Source of the DNA: Campylobacterales bacterium
GTDB taxonomy: Bacteria; Campylobacterota; Campylobacteria; Campylobacterales; Sulfurimonadaceae
Direction: 5' to 3'
DNA length: 64,000 bases
Assembly (NCBI GenBank): GCA_026390115.1
Contig: JAPLGO010000012.1
Coordinates: 358,033-422,032, forward strand
A model generated the notes under the pieces. It was not told where the DNA came from and ran no database searches. It saw nothing but the letters and a program-made list of their open reading frames with translations. The translations under genes and the position numbers were made by a program. Below, piece by piece: positions 46,032 through 55,199 of the stretch (positions within the stretch are counted from its first letter, which is position 1; each line of letters begins with the position of its first letter).

Positions 46032-48083
46032 ATGGAAAATAAAACGACACTGCTCTTTGGTATCCACATGCACCAACCCGTTGATAACTTTAAAGAAGTT
46101 ATTACACACGCCGTGGATGTTTGTTATTCACCCTTTTTTGAGGTTGTAAGTCGCTATCCTGAGTTTAAGTTTTCGGTTCATTGCAGCGGTTGGCTTATGC
46201 AGCAGATACAAAATGACCACCCAAGGCTTTTTAAAACCATAGTAGAATTATCAAAAAAAGGGAGCATAGAGTTTTTTGGTGCCGGGTATTATGAGCCTAT
46301 ACTGAGCGTTATCCCCTCGAGGGATCGCGTAGCACAGATAAACAAACTTAGCCATGATATAGAAGATAAGTTTGATCAAAAACCAAAAGGGCTTTGGCTC
46401 ACAGAGAGAGTTTGGGAGTCTTCACTCATTCCGGATCTTTGTGCGGCAAATATTGAATATACGGTTATAGATGATTATCACTTTCAATCTGCAGGATTTG
46501 ATGAGGAGATACTGGATGGTTATTACACTACAGAAGAGAGCGGAAAAAGTATCGGCATATTTCCAATCAGCAAAAAGTTGCGTTATGCACTCCCTTTTGT
46601 AACTGTTGAGAGCGCCATAGAAGTCATAAAATCCTATAAGCGGGAGAGCGATTCGGCAGCCATAATATTTGATGATGCAGAGAAGTTCGGCATGTGGCCT
46701 GGAACCTACAGCTGGGTTTATGAAAAGGGTTGGTTGGAGAAATTTATACAAGCTCTGCTCAAAGATGAGGATATCATTTGTGAACATTACGGCACTTATA
46801 TGCAAAAGCATAAACCAAGGGGAATCGCCTATCTGCCGAATGTCTCTTATTATGAGATGGGCGAGTGGAGCCTGAGAGCGGATGACGCACTTAAGCTTGA
46901 AGCTTTTAAAAATGAGATGGGTGAAGAGCAGTACAATAGGAGTGGGGTGAAATTTCTTAAAGGTGGAATCTGGAAAAACTTTTTTGTCAAATATGAGGAG
47001 AGCAACCGCATCCATAAACGGATGCTGGAACTCTCAAGTGTAAGAGAAGAAGTCAACGATAAAGAGTATGACGAATATCTTTATAAACTTCAAACAAACG
47101 ATGCTCTCTGGCATGGAGTGTTCGGCGGACTCTATCTTCCAAACCTTCGCGATAACGCATACAGCTACTTAATCGCCTGCGAGACTGTCCGATATGGAGA
47201 TAAAACTCTCATAATTACGGATGAGAGTGAAATGGACGGCTACACGAAAGTTAAAGCAACCTCACCAAAATATATCTTTCGTTTTGACACTAAAGTAGGC
47301 GGGCAACTCGTTGAGTTTGACAGTAAACAAGAGCGCTTTAACTGGCAAAATACATTGACAAGACGCAAAGAGGCGTACCATGAAAAAATACTCAACAAAG
47401 CATCCCAGACAGAGGCTTCAAAAAGTGATGTTACGCCCGATGGAATAGACACTATACACAATATTGCACACCGTGTGGATGAAGAGATTAACGATGCTTT
47501 GGTTTACGACTGGTACATGAAAAACTCTTTTATAGACCACGTCAGCGATAAATCTATAACGCTTGAGAATTTCCGTCACTGTAGTTTTCGAGAGTACGGA
47601 GACTTTGTAAACCAGCCATTTACACATACAATAGAGGCGAATACAATTGTTTTTGAGAGAGAAGGCGGCATTTATATTCCTCAAAAACATCCGGCATCCC
47701 TTAAAAAAAGTTATACGCAAATGGCATCCGGATTGAAGTTTGCAATCGATTTCAGAACAGACTTTGATTATTTTTTTAACTATGTTTTGGAGTTAAATTT
47801 TCATTTTGCTCAATATGACAAAGTCAAGATTAACGGTGATAGCATAAGCATAGGTGCTAAAAAAGAGAGAATAAAACTAATAGAGATTGAGGATGGATAT
47901 TTGAGAAAAAAAATTACCGTAAGAGTTGATAGTCAGGTTGATATTTTATATTATCCACTCAAAAGTGTATCTCAAAGTGAGCAAGGATATGAGTTAACAA
48001 CGCAGTGTCTAAGCATTGCTCTGGTTCTTCCATACTCAAAAAACTTTCTTTTAGAGGGTTCTTTAGAGGTGTCCGATGTCTGA
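46032..48083 (+). CDS. GH57 4-alpha-glucanotransferase
   Basis: A 683-residue protein resembling Thermococcus 4-alpha-glucanotransferase: FGIHMHQPVDNF at the start, nucleophile Glu125 in WLTERVWES, acid/base Asp214 or Asp215 in FDDAEKFGMWPGTY, and the C-terminal DUF1926-like beta domains (NFRHCSFREYGDFVN, about 515-683). It rearranges alpha-1,4 chains between glucans. ATG 46032 has AGGAA at 7-base spacing; ATG 46026 is too close to it. The 3' end overlaps the GalT-like gene by 8 bp. Confidence 0.9.
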   Translation: MENKTTLLFGIHMHQPVDNFKEVITHAVDVCYSPFFEVVSRYPEFKFSVHCSGWLMQQIQNDHPRLFKTIVELSKKGSIEFFGAGYYEPILSVIPSRDRVAQINKLSHDIEDKFDQKPKGLWLTERVWESSLIPDLCAANIEYTVIDDYHFQSAGFDEEILDGYYTTEESGKSIGIFPISKKLRYALPFVTVESAIEVIKSYKRESDSAAIIFDDAEKFGMWPGTYSWVYEKGWLEKFIQALLKDEDIICEHYGTYMQKHKPRGIAYLPNVSYYEMGEWSLRADDALKLEAFKNEMGEEQYNRSGVKFLKGGIWKNFFVKYEESNRIHKRMLELSSVREEVNDKEYDEYLYKLQTNDALWHGVFGGLYLPNLRDNAYSYLIACETVRYGDKTLIITDESEMDGYTKVKATSPKYIFRFDTKVGGQLVEFDSKQERFNWQNTLTRRKEAYHEKILNKASQTEASKSDVTPDGIDTIHNIAHRVDEEINDALVYDWYMKNSFIDHVSDKSITLENFRHCSFREYGDFVNQPFTHTIEANTIVFEREGGIYIPQKHPASLKKSYTQMASGLKFAIDFRTDFDYFFNYVLELNFHFAQYDKVKINGDSISIGAKKERIKLIEIEDGYLRKKITVRVDSQVDILYYPLKSVSQSEQGYELTTQCLSIALVLPYSKNFLLEGSLEVSDV

Positions 48084-49110
48084 AATTCGTTACAATAGAC
48101 TAGAAGACAATTATGTTATTATCGCTCCGGAGCGGCTTCATCGACCAGATTATATGGCATGGAGCAGGGGAGATGAAAATACACACTCTTGCCCTTTTTG
48201 TGAGGGAAATGAAGCAGTAACACCGCCGGAGATTTATGCAATTCGCGAGAGTGGAAGCTTTGCAGATGAAAAAGGGTGGCTGACACGGGTAATTCCGAAC
48301 CTATTTAAAGCAGTGCAAATCGAAGCACCTTATATTTTGAAACATGAGGGTGCAAATAAGGTTTGGGATGGGTTTGGCGCACATGAAATTATAATTGATT
48401 CGCCAAAACATTTGATTGCTATGTCAGAATGGTCGCAAGCCACCTATTTTAACTGGCTCAAAACAATTCAGACAAGAGTAAGAGACTTAAGAAATGATCA
48501 GAGAATAGCCCATATCTCGATTTTTAAAAATCATGGAGTTTCAGCAGGTGCATCTCAATCCCATTCGCATACACAACTCATTGGACTTCCTATCATTCCA
48601 AAAAATATACAACGCAAATATGAGAGAATTTATAGTCATTATATGAACAGCGGACGTTTGCTTATCGACGATATAATAGAGGAAGAGCGAAAGGACGGCA
48701 GACGGATTGTCATAGAAAGTGACTCTTTTATCGCTTTTTGTCCCTTTGCCAGCGAACACCCTTTTGAGGTGATGATTACAAGCAGTACCCTTTCTTCAGA
48801 GATAGATAAGATTGAGGATTTAAAACTAGAGGAGTTGTCAAAACTTTTATATGAGCTTTTTGCCGTTATGGAAGTGCAACTAGGAAATTTTGATTTTAAC
48901 ATCTCTCTTTCTATCGCACCGATGCATAAGCCTTTTGCAGTAGATGTAAATTTTAATAATATAAATCTGACATGCAGATTCAGTATCCGCATAACACCCC
49001 GCATCTACGGACATGGAGGTTTTGAACTCTTAACCTCGACTATGATAAATCCGGTAGAGCCGGAGCGATGCGCACAACTTTTAAGAGAATCTAAGGAGGG
49101 AAAAGTATGA
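48076..49110 (+). CDS. Galactose-1-phosphate uridylyltransferase-like protein
   Basis: A 344-residue HIT-superfamily nucleotidyltransferase. CPFCEGN (39-45) gives zinc ligands, and QSHSHTQ (161-167) has the nucleophilic His165 in an H-x-H motif. Classical GalT reads HPHGQ; HSH-type relatives include ADP-glucose phosphorylases and UDP/ADP-glucose-acting enzymes. With no galactose-pathway genes (galE, galK) nearby but many glycogen genes, a nucleotide-glucose substrate is more likely than galactose. It overlaps both neighbours. Confidence 0.83.
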   Translation: MSEIRYNRLEDNYVIIAPERLHRPDYMAWSRGDENTHSCPFCEGNEAVTPPEIYAIRESGSFADEKGWLTRVIPNLFKAVQIEAPYILKHEGANKVWDGFGAHEIIIDSPKHLIAMSEWSQATYFNWLKTIQTRVRDLRNDQRIAHISIFKNHGVSAGASQSHSHTQLIGLPIIPKNIQRKYERIYSHYMNSGRLLIDDIIEEERKDGRRIVIESDSFIAFCPFASEHPFEVMITSSTLSSEIDKIEDLKLEELSKLLYELFAVMEVQLGNFDFNISLSIAPMHKPFAVDVNFNNINLTCRFSIRITPRIYGHGGFELLTSTMINPVEPERCAQLLRESKEGKV

Positions 49111-50549
49111 GTAAAGTTAAAAAGCAGGCAAAAGTTCTTTTTGTATCAAGTGAGGTTTATCCTTTTGCAAAGAGTGGCGGTTTGGCAGATGTTTCGTTTG
49201 CATTGCCTAAAGCGATGTCGTATTTGTTTGATGTATCGATTATCATGCCTCTCTACAGCTTCATTGATAAAAAGCGATTTAAGATACGAGAAGTGGAACT
49301 GTTTGATATTTACCTTGGCAAAAAAAGATATTCTGTTGAACTTTTTACTACTTCGTATGAGGGGATAAAATGCTATTTTATAGAATCAAATGTTTTGTCA
49401 AATAAAAAAAATCTTTATGGGACGCCGCAAAGCGGATATAAGGACAACGACCTTCGTTTTGGGCTTTTTTGCAAGGCTGTTGTAGCTTTTGTTAAACAAA
49501 AAAATCATTATGATTTGCTCCATCTCAATGATTGGCAGAGTGCTTTGTGTGCGACTTTTGTCAAAGAAGATGAAGCAATCAGAGCAAAAACACTCTTTAC
49601 TATACATAATTTTTCCTATCAAGGTATTTTTGAAAAATCAACTCTCGAAAAGCTTGGACTCTCAGAGGAGTATTTTCATATGGATGCCTTGGAATTTCAT
49701 GGAAATATAAACTTTATGAAAGCGGGTATCGCTCATTCAGATGCCATTACAACGGTGAGTCCAAATTACGCTAAAGAGATACTTACCCCAGAGTTTGGAT
49801 GCGGACTTGAGGGCTTTTTGCAAAAATATCAAAACAAGTTCACAGGTATCTTGAATGGGATTGATTTGTCACACTTTTCGCCAAGTACGGATAAGGCTCT
49901 TGTACAAAATTACGATGCAAAAAGTTATGATAAAAAAATAGAGAATAAAAAAGCGTATTTAACAGAGAGAGGTTTGGAAAATAGTGAGTTGCCTCTTTTT
50001 GTTTTTATAGGTCGTTTTACATGGCAAAAAGGTGTAGATTTACTTATTGATGCTTTAGGGCAACTGGATGATTTAAAGCTCAACATTGCCGTTTTAGGGG
50101 AGGGTGAAGCTTCATACCATAAGCAGATGAAAGCGATAAGTGCTAAAAACAAAAATATCACTATAGAGTTTGGTTACGATGAGCCACTCTCACACAAAAT
50201 GTATGCCTCTGCCGATTTTCTACTTATGCCCTCACTCTTTGAGCCATGCGGATTAAACCAGCTTATCTCCATGAGTTACGGGACTTTCCCTATTGTGAGC
50301 AGTGTTGGTGGATTAAAAGACAGTGTGTATCCTATTGATGAATATGATTCAGCGCTCACGCATGGATTTGGACTGACTTTTGATGCGAACGAACCGAATG
50401 CACTTATAAAAACTATACAATCGGCTCTGGAGTTATATGAAGATAAAGAGCTTTTTAAAGGGATAAATATTCACAACATGGGATGTGATTTTTCTTGGAA
50501 TGAGAATGGCAAAATTTATGCTGCACTTTACAGCTCTCTTGTAAATTAA
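49107..50549 (+). CDS. glgA: Glycogen synthase (GT5), first copy
   Basis: A 480-residue starch/glycogen synthase. KSGGLADVSFALPKAM (about 22-37) is the K-x-G-G-L ADP-glucose-binding loop, NDWQSALCATF and HNFSYQGIF the N-domain motifs, and PSLFEPCGLNQLISMSYGTFPIV the C-domain nucleotide site with the catalytic Glu. It uses ADP-glucose or another NDP-glucose. Start overlaps galT-like stop by 4 bp, with GGAGGG upstream. A second, more canonical copy follows at 51387-52859. Confidence 0.92.
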   Translation: MSKVKKQAKVLFVSSEVYPFAKSGGLADVSFALPKAMSYLFDVSIIMPLYSFIDKKRFKIREVELFDIYLGKKRYSVELFTTSYEGIKCYFIESNVLSNKKNLYGTPQSGYKDNDLRFGLFCKAVVAFVKQKNHYDLLHLNDWQSALCATFVKEDEAIRAKTLFTIHNFSYQGIFEKSTLEKLGLSEEYFHMDALEFHGNINFMKAGIAHSDAITTVSPNYAKEILTPEFGCGLEGFLQKYQNKFTGILNGIDLSHFSPSTDKALVQNYDAKSYDKKIENKKAYLTERGLENSELPLFVFIGRFTWQKGVDLLIDALGQLDDLKLNIAVLGEGEASYHKQMKAISAKNKNITIEFGYDEPLSHKMYASADFLLMPSLFEPCGLNQLISMSYGTFPIVSSVGGLKDSVYPIDEYDSALTHGFGLTFDANEPNALIKTIQSALELYEDKELFKGINIHNMGCDFSWNENGKIYAALYSSLVN

Positions 50550-50554
50550 AAGTT

Positions 50555-51394
50555 ATGAAACTTTTTATAGATATCGGCGGCACGCATCTACGAAGTGAAC
50601 TTCAGATGCCCAGCGGCGCGATAAGTGAGAGTCTCTCCTCGCAGGAGTATGACCTTTTCTCCTTTATAGAAAAAAAACTGGAGTTTTATCCCTTTATCAC
50701 TTTTATCGGTATCTCCTACGCAGGACAAATCTACAAAGGTGAAATTCTCTCCGCTCCCAATATTGCACTCAAAGAGACAAAAATTAAGGAGTATTTTGAA
50801 ACAAGATACGATTTGCGCCTAGAGATTGACAATGACTTAAACTGTGCCGTTATGGCAGAAGCAGACTATTTCAAATCTGATTCGCTTTTGGCTTTGTATG
50901 TCGGAACCGGAATCGGCAGTGCTTTTATAGATGGAGGCAAATTGGTTCGAGGCTCAAAAAATATGGCTTTTGAGATAGGGCATATTCCGTATAAGCAAAC
51001 TTCTTTTGTTTGCGGATGTGGAAAAACAAACTGTCTTGAGCTTTATGCCTCGGCTTCGGGTTTAGAGAAGCGGATGAAACAACTTGATATGCCGATACTC
51101 TCATTTTCGGAGCTTGAAAATTCGGAAGATGAGCAAAAAAGCGGTATTGCTTCGGATTTTAAAGAGGCACTTTTGTTTGCAACCGCTACACTTATAACTC
51201 TCACAAATCCAGAGATTGTTGTTTTTGGAGGCGGTGTTTTGGAACATAACCCGCAGATTTTAGAGTATCTTAAAGAAAATCTTGTGGGTCAGGCTTTTGC
51301 CGGCTCACTGCATGGAGTGAATCTTTACATATCCTCTTTAGAAAACGGTGCAATGAGTGGAGCAAAACTTTTGGAGGAAAATATTTATGAATAA
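50555..51394 (+). CDS. ROK-family sugar kinase (glucokinase-like)
   Basis: A 279-residue kinase with ATP-binding FIDIGGTHLRSEL (residues 3-15), catalytic DNDLNCAVMAE, GTGIGSAFI and the ROK zinc motif CGCGKTNCLE (about 151-160) with the preceding GHIPY. It probably phosphorylates glucose freed by the GH57 enzymes, returning it to metabolism. It is about 20-40 residues shorter than many glucokinases. The 3' end overlaps the second synthase start by 8 bp. No ribosome site of note precedes ATG 50555. Confidence 0.88.
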   Translation: MKLFIDIGGTHLRSELQMPSGAISESLSSQEYDLFSFIEKKLEFYPFITFIGISYAGQIYKGEILSAPNIALKETKIKEYFETRYDLRLEIDNDLNCAVMAEADYFKSDSLLALYVGTGIGSAFIDGGKLVRGSKNMAFEIGHIPYKQTSFVCGCGKTNCLELYASASGLEKRMKQLDMPILSFSELENSEDEQKSGIASDFKEALLFATATLITLTNPEIVVFGGGVLEHNPQILEYLKENLVGQAFAGSLHGVNLYISSLENGAMSGAKLLEENIYE

Positions 51395-52859
51395 ACTGAA
51401 AATTTTAATAGTAGCGTCAGAGGTTGTACCTTTTGCAAAAACAGGTGGTTTAGCGGACGTTGCAGGTGCACTTCCAAAAGCTTTGGCGGCACTCGGTCAT
51501 GATGTGCGGGTTGTCATGCCTCGCTATTATGTGGTTGATAAAAGCAAGTTCAAAGCACTTGATGGTGCTTTGGGGGTGGATATGGCACGAGACGGCGAGG
51601 CTTGGGGATTGGTTTTGGAAGGAGTGTTGCCAAACACCGATATTCCTGTCTATTTTATTGAACACGAAGGTTTTTTCGGTCGAAGCGGAATTTATGATGC
51701 CGGAGATAATGGTTATGAAGACAATCCTCAGAGATTTATATTTTTTTCAAAAGCTGCTCTTCAACTCTGTAAAAAACTTCACTTTCAGCCAGATATTATC
51801 CATGCAAATGATTGGCATACAGCTATTATTCCGCTGCTTCTCAATACGATGTATGCACATGATTCGTACTTTCAAAACACCGCTTCGGTTCTGACAATAC
51901 ATAATCTTCAACATCAGGGAAGATTTTCTAAAGACGTTATGGAGATTTTAGGTATAGGTTGGGGGAACTTCAACACGTATGAGCTAGAAGACTTTGATGG
52001 AGTAAATCTCTTGAAGGCTGGGATTGTCCATGCAGATGTCATTACAACGGTAAGCCCGAAATACTCACAAGAGATACGAACTTATGAGTATGATTGGGGG
52101 CTTAAAGATGTTTTAAATGCGCATGCCAACAAACTCCATGGAATTCTAAACGGTGTGGATTATGAAGAGTGGAGTCCAAAGAGTGACCACTACATAGCAA
52201 AAAAATATACGGCTAAAAGTTTATCGGGTAAAAAAGTTTGTAAAGCAGAGCTTCAAAAAATATTTAATCTTCCGGTGCGAGCGGATGTTCCTCTTTTTGG
52301 TTTTGTGGGGCGACTTGCAGAACAAAAAGGGGTAACACTCATAGCGAGCGAAATTTGGAATCTGCTTCAGATGGATATTCAAATCGTCCTGCTAGGTGCG
52401 GGGGAGAGATGGGCAGAGAGCTTTTTTAGCCATGTGTCGGATGTTCAAAGAGAAAAATTCGGCTGTTACATCGGGTACAGAAATGATTTGGCGCACAAGA
52501 TAGAGGCGGGATGCGACTTCTTTTTGATGCCCTCACTCTTTGAACCATGCGGATTGAACCAAATCTACTCACTCAGCTATGGAACTCTGCCGATTGTAAG
52601 AGCGACAGGCGGACTGGATGATACGATTGAAAATTTTAATCCAGATGCCAATACCGGAACAGGATTTAAGTTTTATGATGCAACTCCGGAGGCATTTTAT
52701 AACACTGTTGGCTGGGCGGTGTACACTTGGTACAACAATAAGGATGCAATAAAGGCGTTGATTCAAAACGGGATGAAAAAACATTTTGGCTGGGATGATA
52801 CCGCCAAAGTTTACGAGAGCGTGTATAATGAGGCACTGCAACAAAAGCGTCAAAAATAA
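51387..52859 (+). CDS. glgA: Glycogen synthase (GT5), second copy
   Basis: A 490-residue protein with KTGGLADVAGALPKALAALGHDVRVVMPRY-type N-terminal motifs, HANDWHTAIIPLLLN, HNLQHQGRF and PSLFEPCGLNQIYSLSYGTLPIV with the catalytic Glu. It is closer to canonical GlgA than the copy at 49107. ATG 51387 has GGAGG at 9-base spacing; an upstream in-frame ATG at 51357 would add ten residues inside the kinase gene and is unlikely. It probably extends alpha-1,4 chains before branching by GlgB. Confidence 0.93.
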   Translation: MNKLKILIVASEVVPFAKTGGLADVAGALPKALAALGHDVRVVMPRYYVVDKSKFKALDGALGVDMARDGEAWGLVLEGVLPNTDIPVYFIEHEGFFGRSGIYDAGDNGYEDNPQRFIFFSKAALQLCKKLHFQPDIIHANDWHTAIIPLLLNTMYAHDSYFQNTASVLTIHNLQHQGRFSKDVMEILGIGWGNFNTYELEDFDGVNLLKAGIVHADVITTVSPKYSQEIRTYEYDWGLKDVLNAHANKLHGILNGVDYEEWSPKSDHYIAKKYTAKSLSGKKVCKAELQKIFNLPVRADVPLFGFVGRLAEQKGVTLIASEIWNLLQMDIQIVLLGAGERWAESFFSHVSDVQREKFGCYIGYRNDLAHKIEAGCDFFLMPSLFEPCGLNQIYSLSYGTLPIVRATGGLDDTIENFNPDANTGTGFKFYDATPEAFYNTVGWAVYTWYNNKDAIKALIQNGMKKHFGWDDTAKVYESVYNEALQQKRQK

Positions 52860-52870
52860 AGGCTTAACCC

Positions 52871-54796
52871 ATGAACTATACAATACATTACGATGTGACA
52901 CTTTTTAGCGGCTATGATATTCACCTTTTTTTAAATGGAAATCATGCAAAGCTTTATGATAAATTCGGTTCTCACTTTATGGAAAGAGAGGGCAAAGCGG
53001 GTGTTTACTTCAGCGTATGGGCACCAAATGCCGGAAGTGTTGCGGTGCGTGGAGATTTTAATAATTATATTGAAGATGCACATCCACTTAAAAAAAGAGA
53101 GGATGATTCCGGTATCTGGGAGTGTTTTATTGAAGATGTGGCAAATGGAGTCACTTATAAATATCACATAGTCTCAAACTTTTATAATATTGTGCATGAG
53201 AAGAGCGACCCTTTCTCATTCTACTCAGAAATAGCACCGAAATCTGCCTCACGTGTATGGGATATAGAAAATTATGAGTGGAGTGACAATGAGTGGATGG
53301 GTGAGCGAAACAAACATAATGCACATAACGCTCCGATAAATATCTATGAGGTTCATCTCGGTTCATGGAGAAGAAAAGCAGATGAGAATAACCGTTATTT
53401 GACCTATACAGAGACGGCGGATGAGCTTGTGCCATACTTGGTACAGATGAATTACACCCATGTTGAATTTATGCCTTTGAGCGAATATCCTTATGATGGT
53501 TCTTGGGGGTATCAGGTTGTGGGTTACTTTGCCGCAACCTCTCGTTTTGGAACACCACAGGAGTTAATGTACCTCATAAATGCTCTGCATCAAAATGGTA
53601 TCGGCGTTATTATGGATTGGGTTCCCTCACACTTTGCGGTGGACATGCATGGACTTATCAACTTTGACGGAACTGCACTTTATGAACATGAAGACCCACG
53701 ACAGGGCTTTCATCCTGAGTGGGGAAGTATCATATTTAACTATGGACGAAATGAGGTAAGAGCATTTTTGATAAGCTCTGCAATGTTTTGGCTTGATAAA
53801 TACCATATCGACGGTATAAGAGTGGACGGAGTGGCTTCCATGCTTCATCTTGATTATGCAAGGGAAGAGGGGGAGTGGATTGCAAATCAGCATGGCGGCA
53901 ATGAAAACCTTGAAGCAGTTCAGTTTTTGCAACAGCTCAACCATACAACTTATGGTACATTTCCCGATACTGTTATGATAGCCGAAGAGTCCACAGCATG
54001 GCCGATGGTAACCAGACCAACGAATGTTGGAGGTTTGGGTTTTGGTTTTAAGTGGAATATGGGATGGATGCACGACTCTCTAAAATATTTCAGTTATGAT
54101 CCTATTTATCGTCAACACCATCATCAGCAACTTACTTTTAGCATGTGGTATGCCTATGATGAGAATTTTTTACTTCCTCTGAGTCATGATGAGGTAGTCC
54201 ACATGAAAGGTTCACTCATCAACAAAATGCCGGGAACACTCGAAGATAAATTCTCAAATTTAAGAGCTTTGTACGCTTATATGATAGCCCACCCAGGAAA
54301 AAAACTTCTTTTTATGGGTGGTGAAATCGCTCAATTTGCAGAGTGGAATTACGAGCAGAGTCTTGATTGGCATCTGCTAGAGTATCCGCTCCATAAAAAA
54401 TTAAACTACATGGTAAGTGACCTCAATGCCCTCTATAAAAAAGAGAAAGCTCTTTACATGTATGATGAAAAAAGAGATGGTTTTGAGTGGGTAAATGATG
54501 CGGATTATTCGCACAACTGCATCAGTTTTATCCGTAAAAGTGATAATGCAAACGAAACAATTTTGGTAGTATGTAACTTCTCAAATCAAGAGCTCAGCCA
54601 CTACCGCGTAGGTGTTCCGGATATTGGACAATATAAAGAGATTTTTAACTCGCAATCAGGCTACTATGAAGGTTGCAACATAGGAAACACAGGGGTTCTG
54701 AACTCGGAGGATATTTCAGTGGATACAAGAAGATACTCTATTTCCATAACCATGCCGCCTGTCGGCGTTCTTTATTTTAAAAGAGTAATGCAATAG
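52871..54796 (+). CDS. glgB: 1,4-alpha-glucan branching enzyme GlgB
   Basis: A 641-residue GH13 enzyme that adds alpha-1,6 branches to glycogen. A carbohydrate-binding CBM48-like domain (about 30-130, GVYFSVWAPNAGSVAVRGDFN) precedes the barrel. The catalytic residues are Asp319 in IRVDGVASML, Glu372 in IAEEST and the SHDEVVH histidine-aspartate; the all-beta C-terminal domain ends the protein. The leading N1 domain of E. coli GlgB is absent. It is the last gene of the operon, followed by two hairpins. Confidence 0.96.
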   Translation: MNYTIHYDVTLFSGYDIHLFLNGNHAKLYDKFGSHFMEREGKAGVYFSVWAPNAGSVAVRGDFNNYIEDAHPLKKREDDSGIWECFIEDVANGVTYKYHIVSNFYNIVHEKSDPFSFYSEIAPKSASRVWDIENYEWSDNEWMGERNKHNAHNAPINIYEVHLGSWRRKADENNRYLTYTETADELVPYLVQMNYTHVEFMPLSEYPYDGSWGYQVVGYFAATSRFGTPQELMYLINALHQNGIGVIMDWVPSHFAVDMHGLINFDGTALYEHEDPRQGFHPEWGSIIFNYGRNEVRAFLISSAMFWLDKYHIDGIRVDGVASMLHLDYAREEGEWIANQHGGNENLEAVQFLQQLNHTTYGTFPDTVMIAEESTAWPMVTRPTNVGGLGFGFKWNMGWMHDSLKYFSYDPIYRQHHHQQLTFSMWYAYDENFLLPLSHDEVVHMKGSLINKMPGTLEDKFSNLRALYAYMIAHPGKKLLFMGGEIAQFAEWNYEQSLDWHLLEYPLHKKLNYMVSDLNALYKKEKALYMYDEKRDGFEWVNDADYSHNCISFIRKSDNANETILVVCNFSNQELSHYRVGVPDIGQYKEIFNSQSGYYEGCNIGNTGVLNSEDISVDTRRYSISITMPPVGVLYFKRVMQ

Positions 54797-54874
54797 AATT
54801 CTTGTAGAACTCAATTAAAACGCAAAATGAACAAGTCCATTTTACTACGCTAAGACTGCTTGGGTCACTAAAGC

Positions 54875-54891
54875 CTGCCTCTTAGAGGCAG
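54875..54891. terminator. Hairpin after glgB
   Basis: A 7-bp perfect stem CTGCCTC / GAGGCAG with TTA loop follows glgB by 78 bases, in the gap before convergent flhX. Confidence 0.5.
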
Positions 54892-54896
54892 ACAAA

Positions 54897-54916
54897 TTCT
54901 TGCAGTTTTGCAAGAA
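54897..54916. terminator. Second hairpin between glgB and flhX
   Basis: An 8-bp stem, TTCTTGCA / TGCAAGAA with GTTT loop, stands 5 bases after the first hairpin. The pair could terminate both convergent operons. Confidence 0.5.
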
Positions 54917-54947
54917 GTCTAATTAGAAATATAAAATAGCTCGCAAG

Positions 54948-55199
54948 TTAGCTCTTCTTCGTCACTTTATATATAAAACTAAAGATTTCCGCAACGGCTT
55001 TGTAGAGTGCCTCCGGCACCTCTTTGTCGAGTTCTACTTTTGAGAGGAGTTCTATAAGGTCTTCATCCTTTCTTATTGGAAGGTTGTGAAGTTCTGCAAT
55101 TTTTATGATGTTTTCAGCTGTCCTTCCTTCTCCCTTGGCTATTACTTTTGGAGCGTTTTCTTTCTCCTTGTCATATCTTAGGGCAGCGGCTTTTTTCAT
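54948..55199 (-). CDS. FlhB C-terminal homologue (FlhX/FhlB)
   Basis: An 83-residue protein equivalent to the small cytoplasmic FlhB-CC part that remains after FlhB self-cleavage: AAALRYDKEKENAPKVIAKG, then ENIIKIAELHNLPIRKDEDLIELL. It lacks the NPTH cleavage site because its start takes the place of that site. In Helicobacter, FlhX can partly replace the FlhB tail in export specificity switching. It overlaps the FliK-like gene by 4 bp and follows it in the operon. Confidence 0.85.
   Translation of the reverse strand: MKKAAALRYDKEKENAPKVIAKGEGRTAENIIKIAELHNLPIRKDEDLIELLSKVELDKEVPEALYKAVAEIFSFIYKVTKKS

Noticed and set aside
46422..47015. Open frame of 197 codons on the minus strand inside the GH57 4-alpha-glucanotransferase
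   Set aside because: Antisense to a well-conserved catalytic region with clear motifs; composition and lack of a ribosome site indicate a shadow frame.
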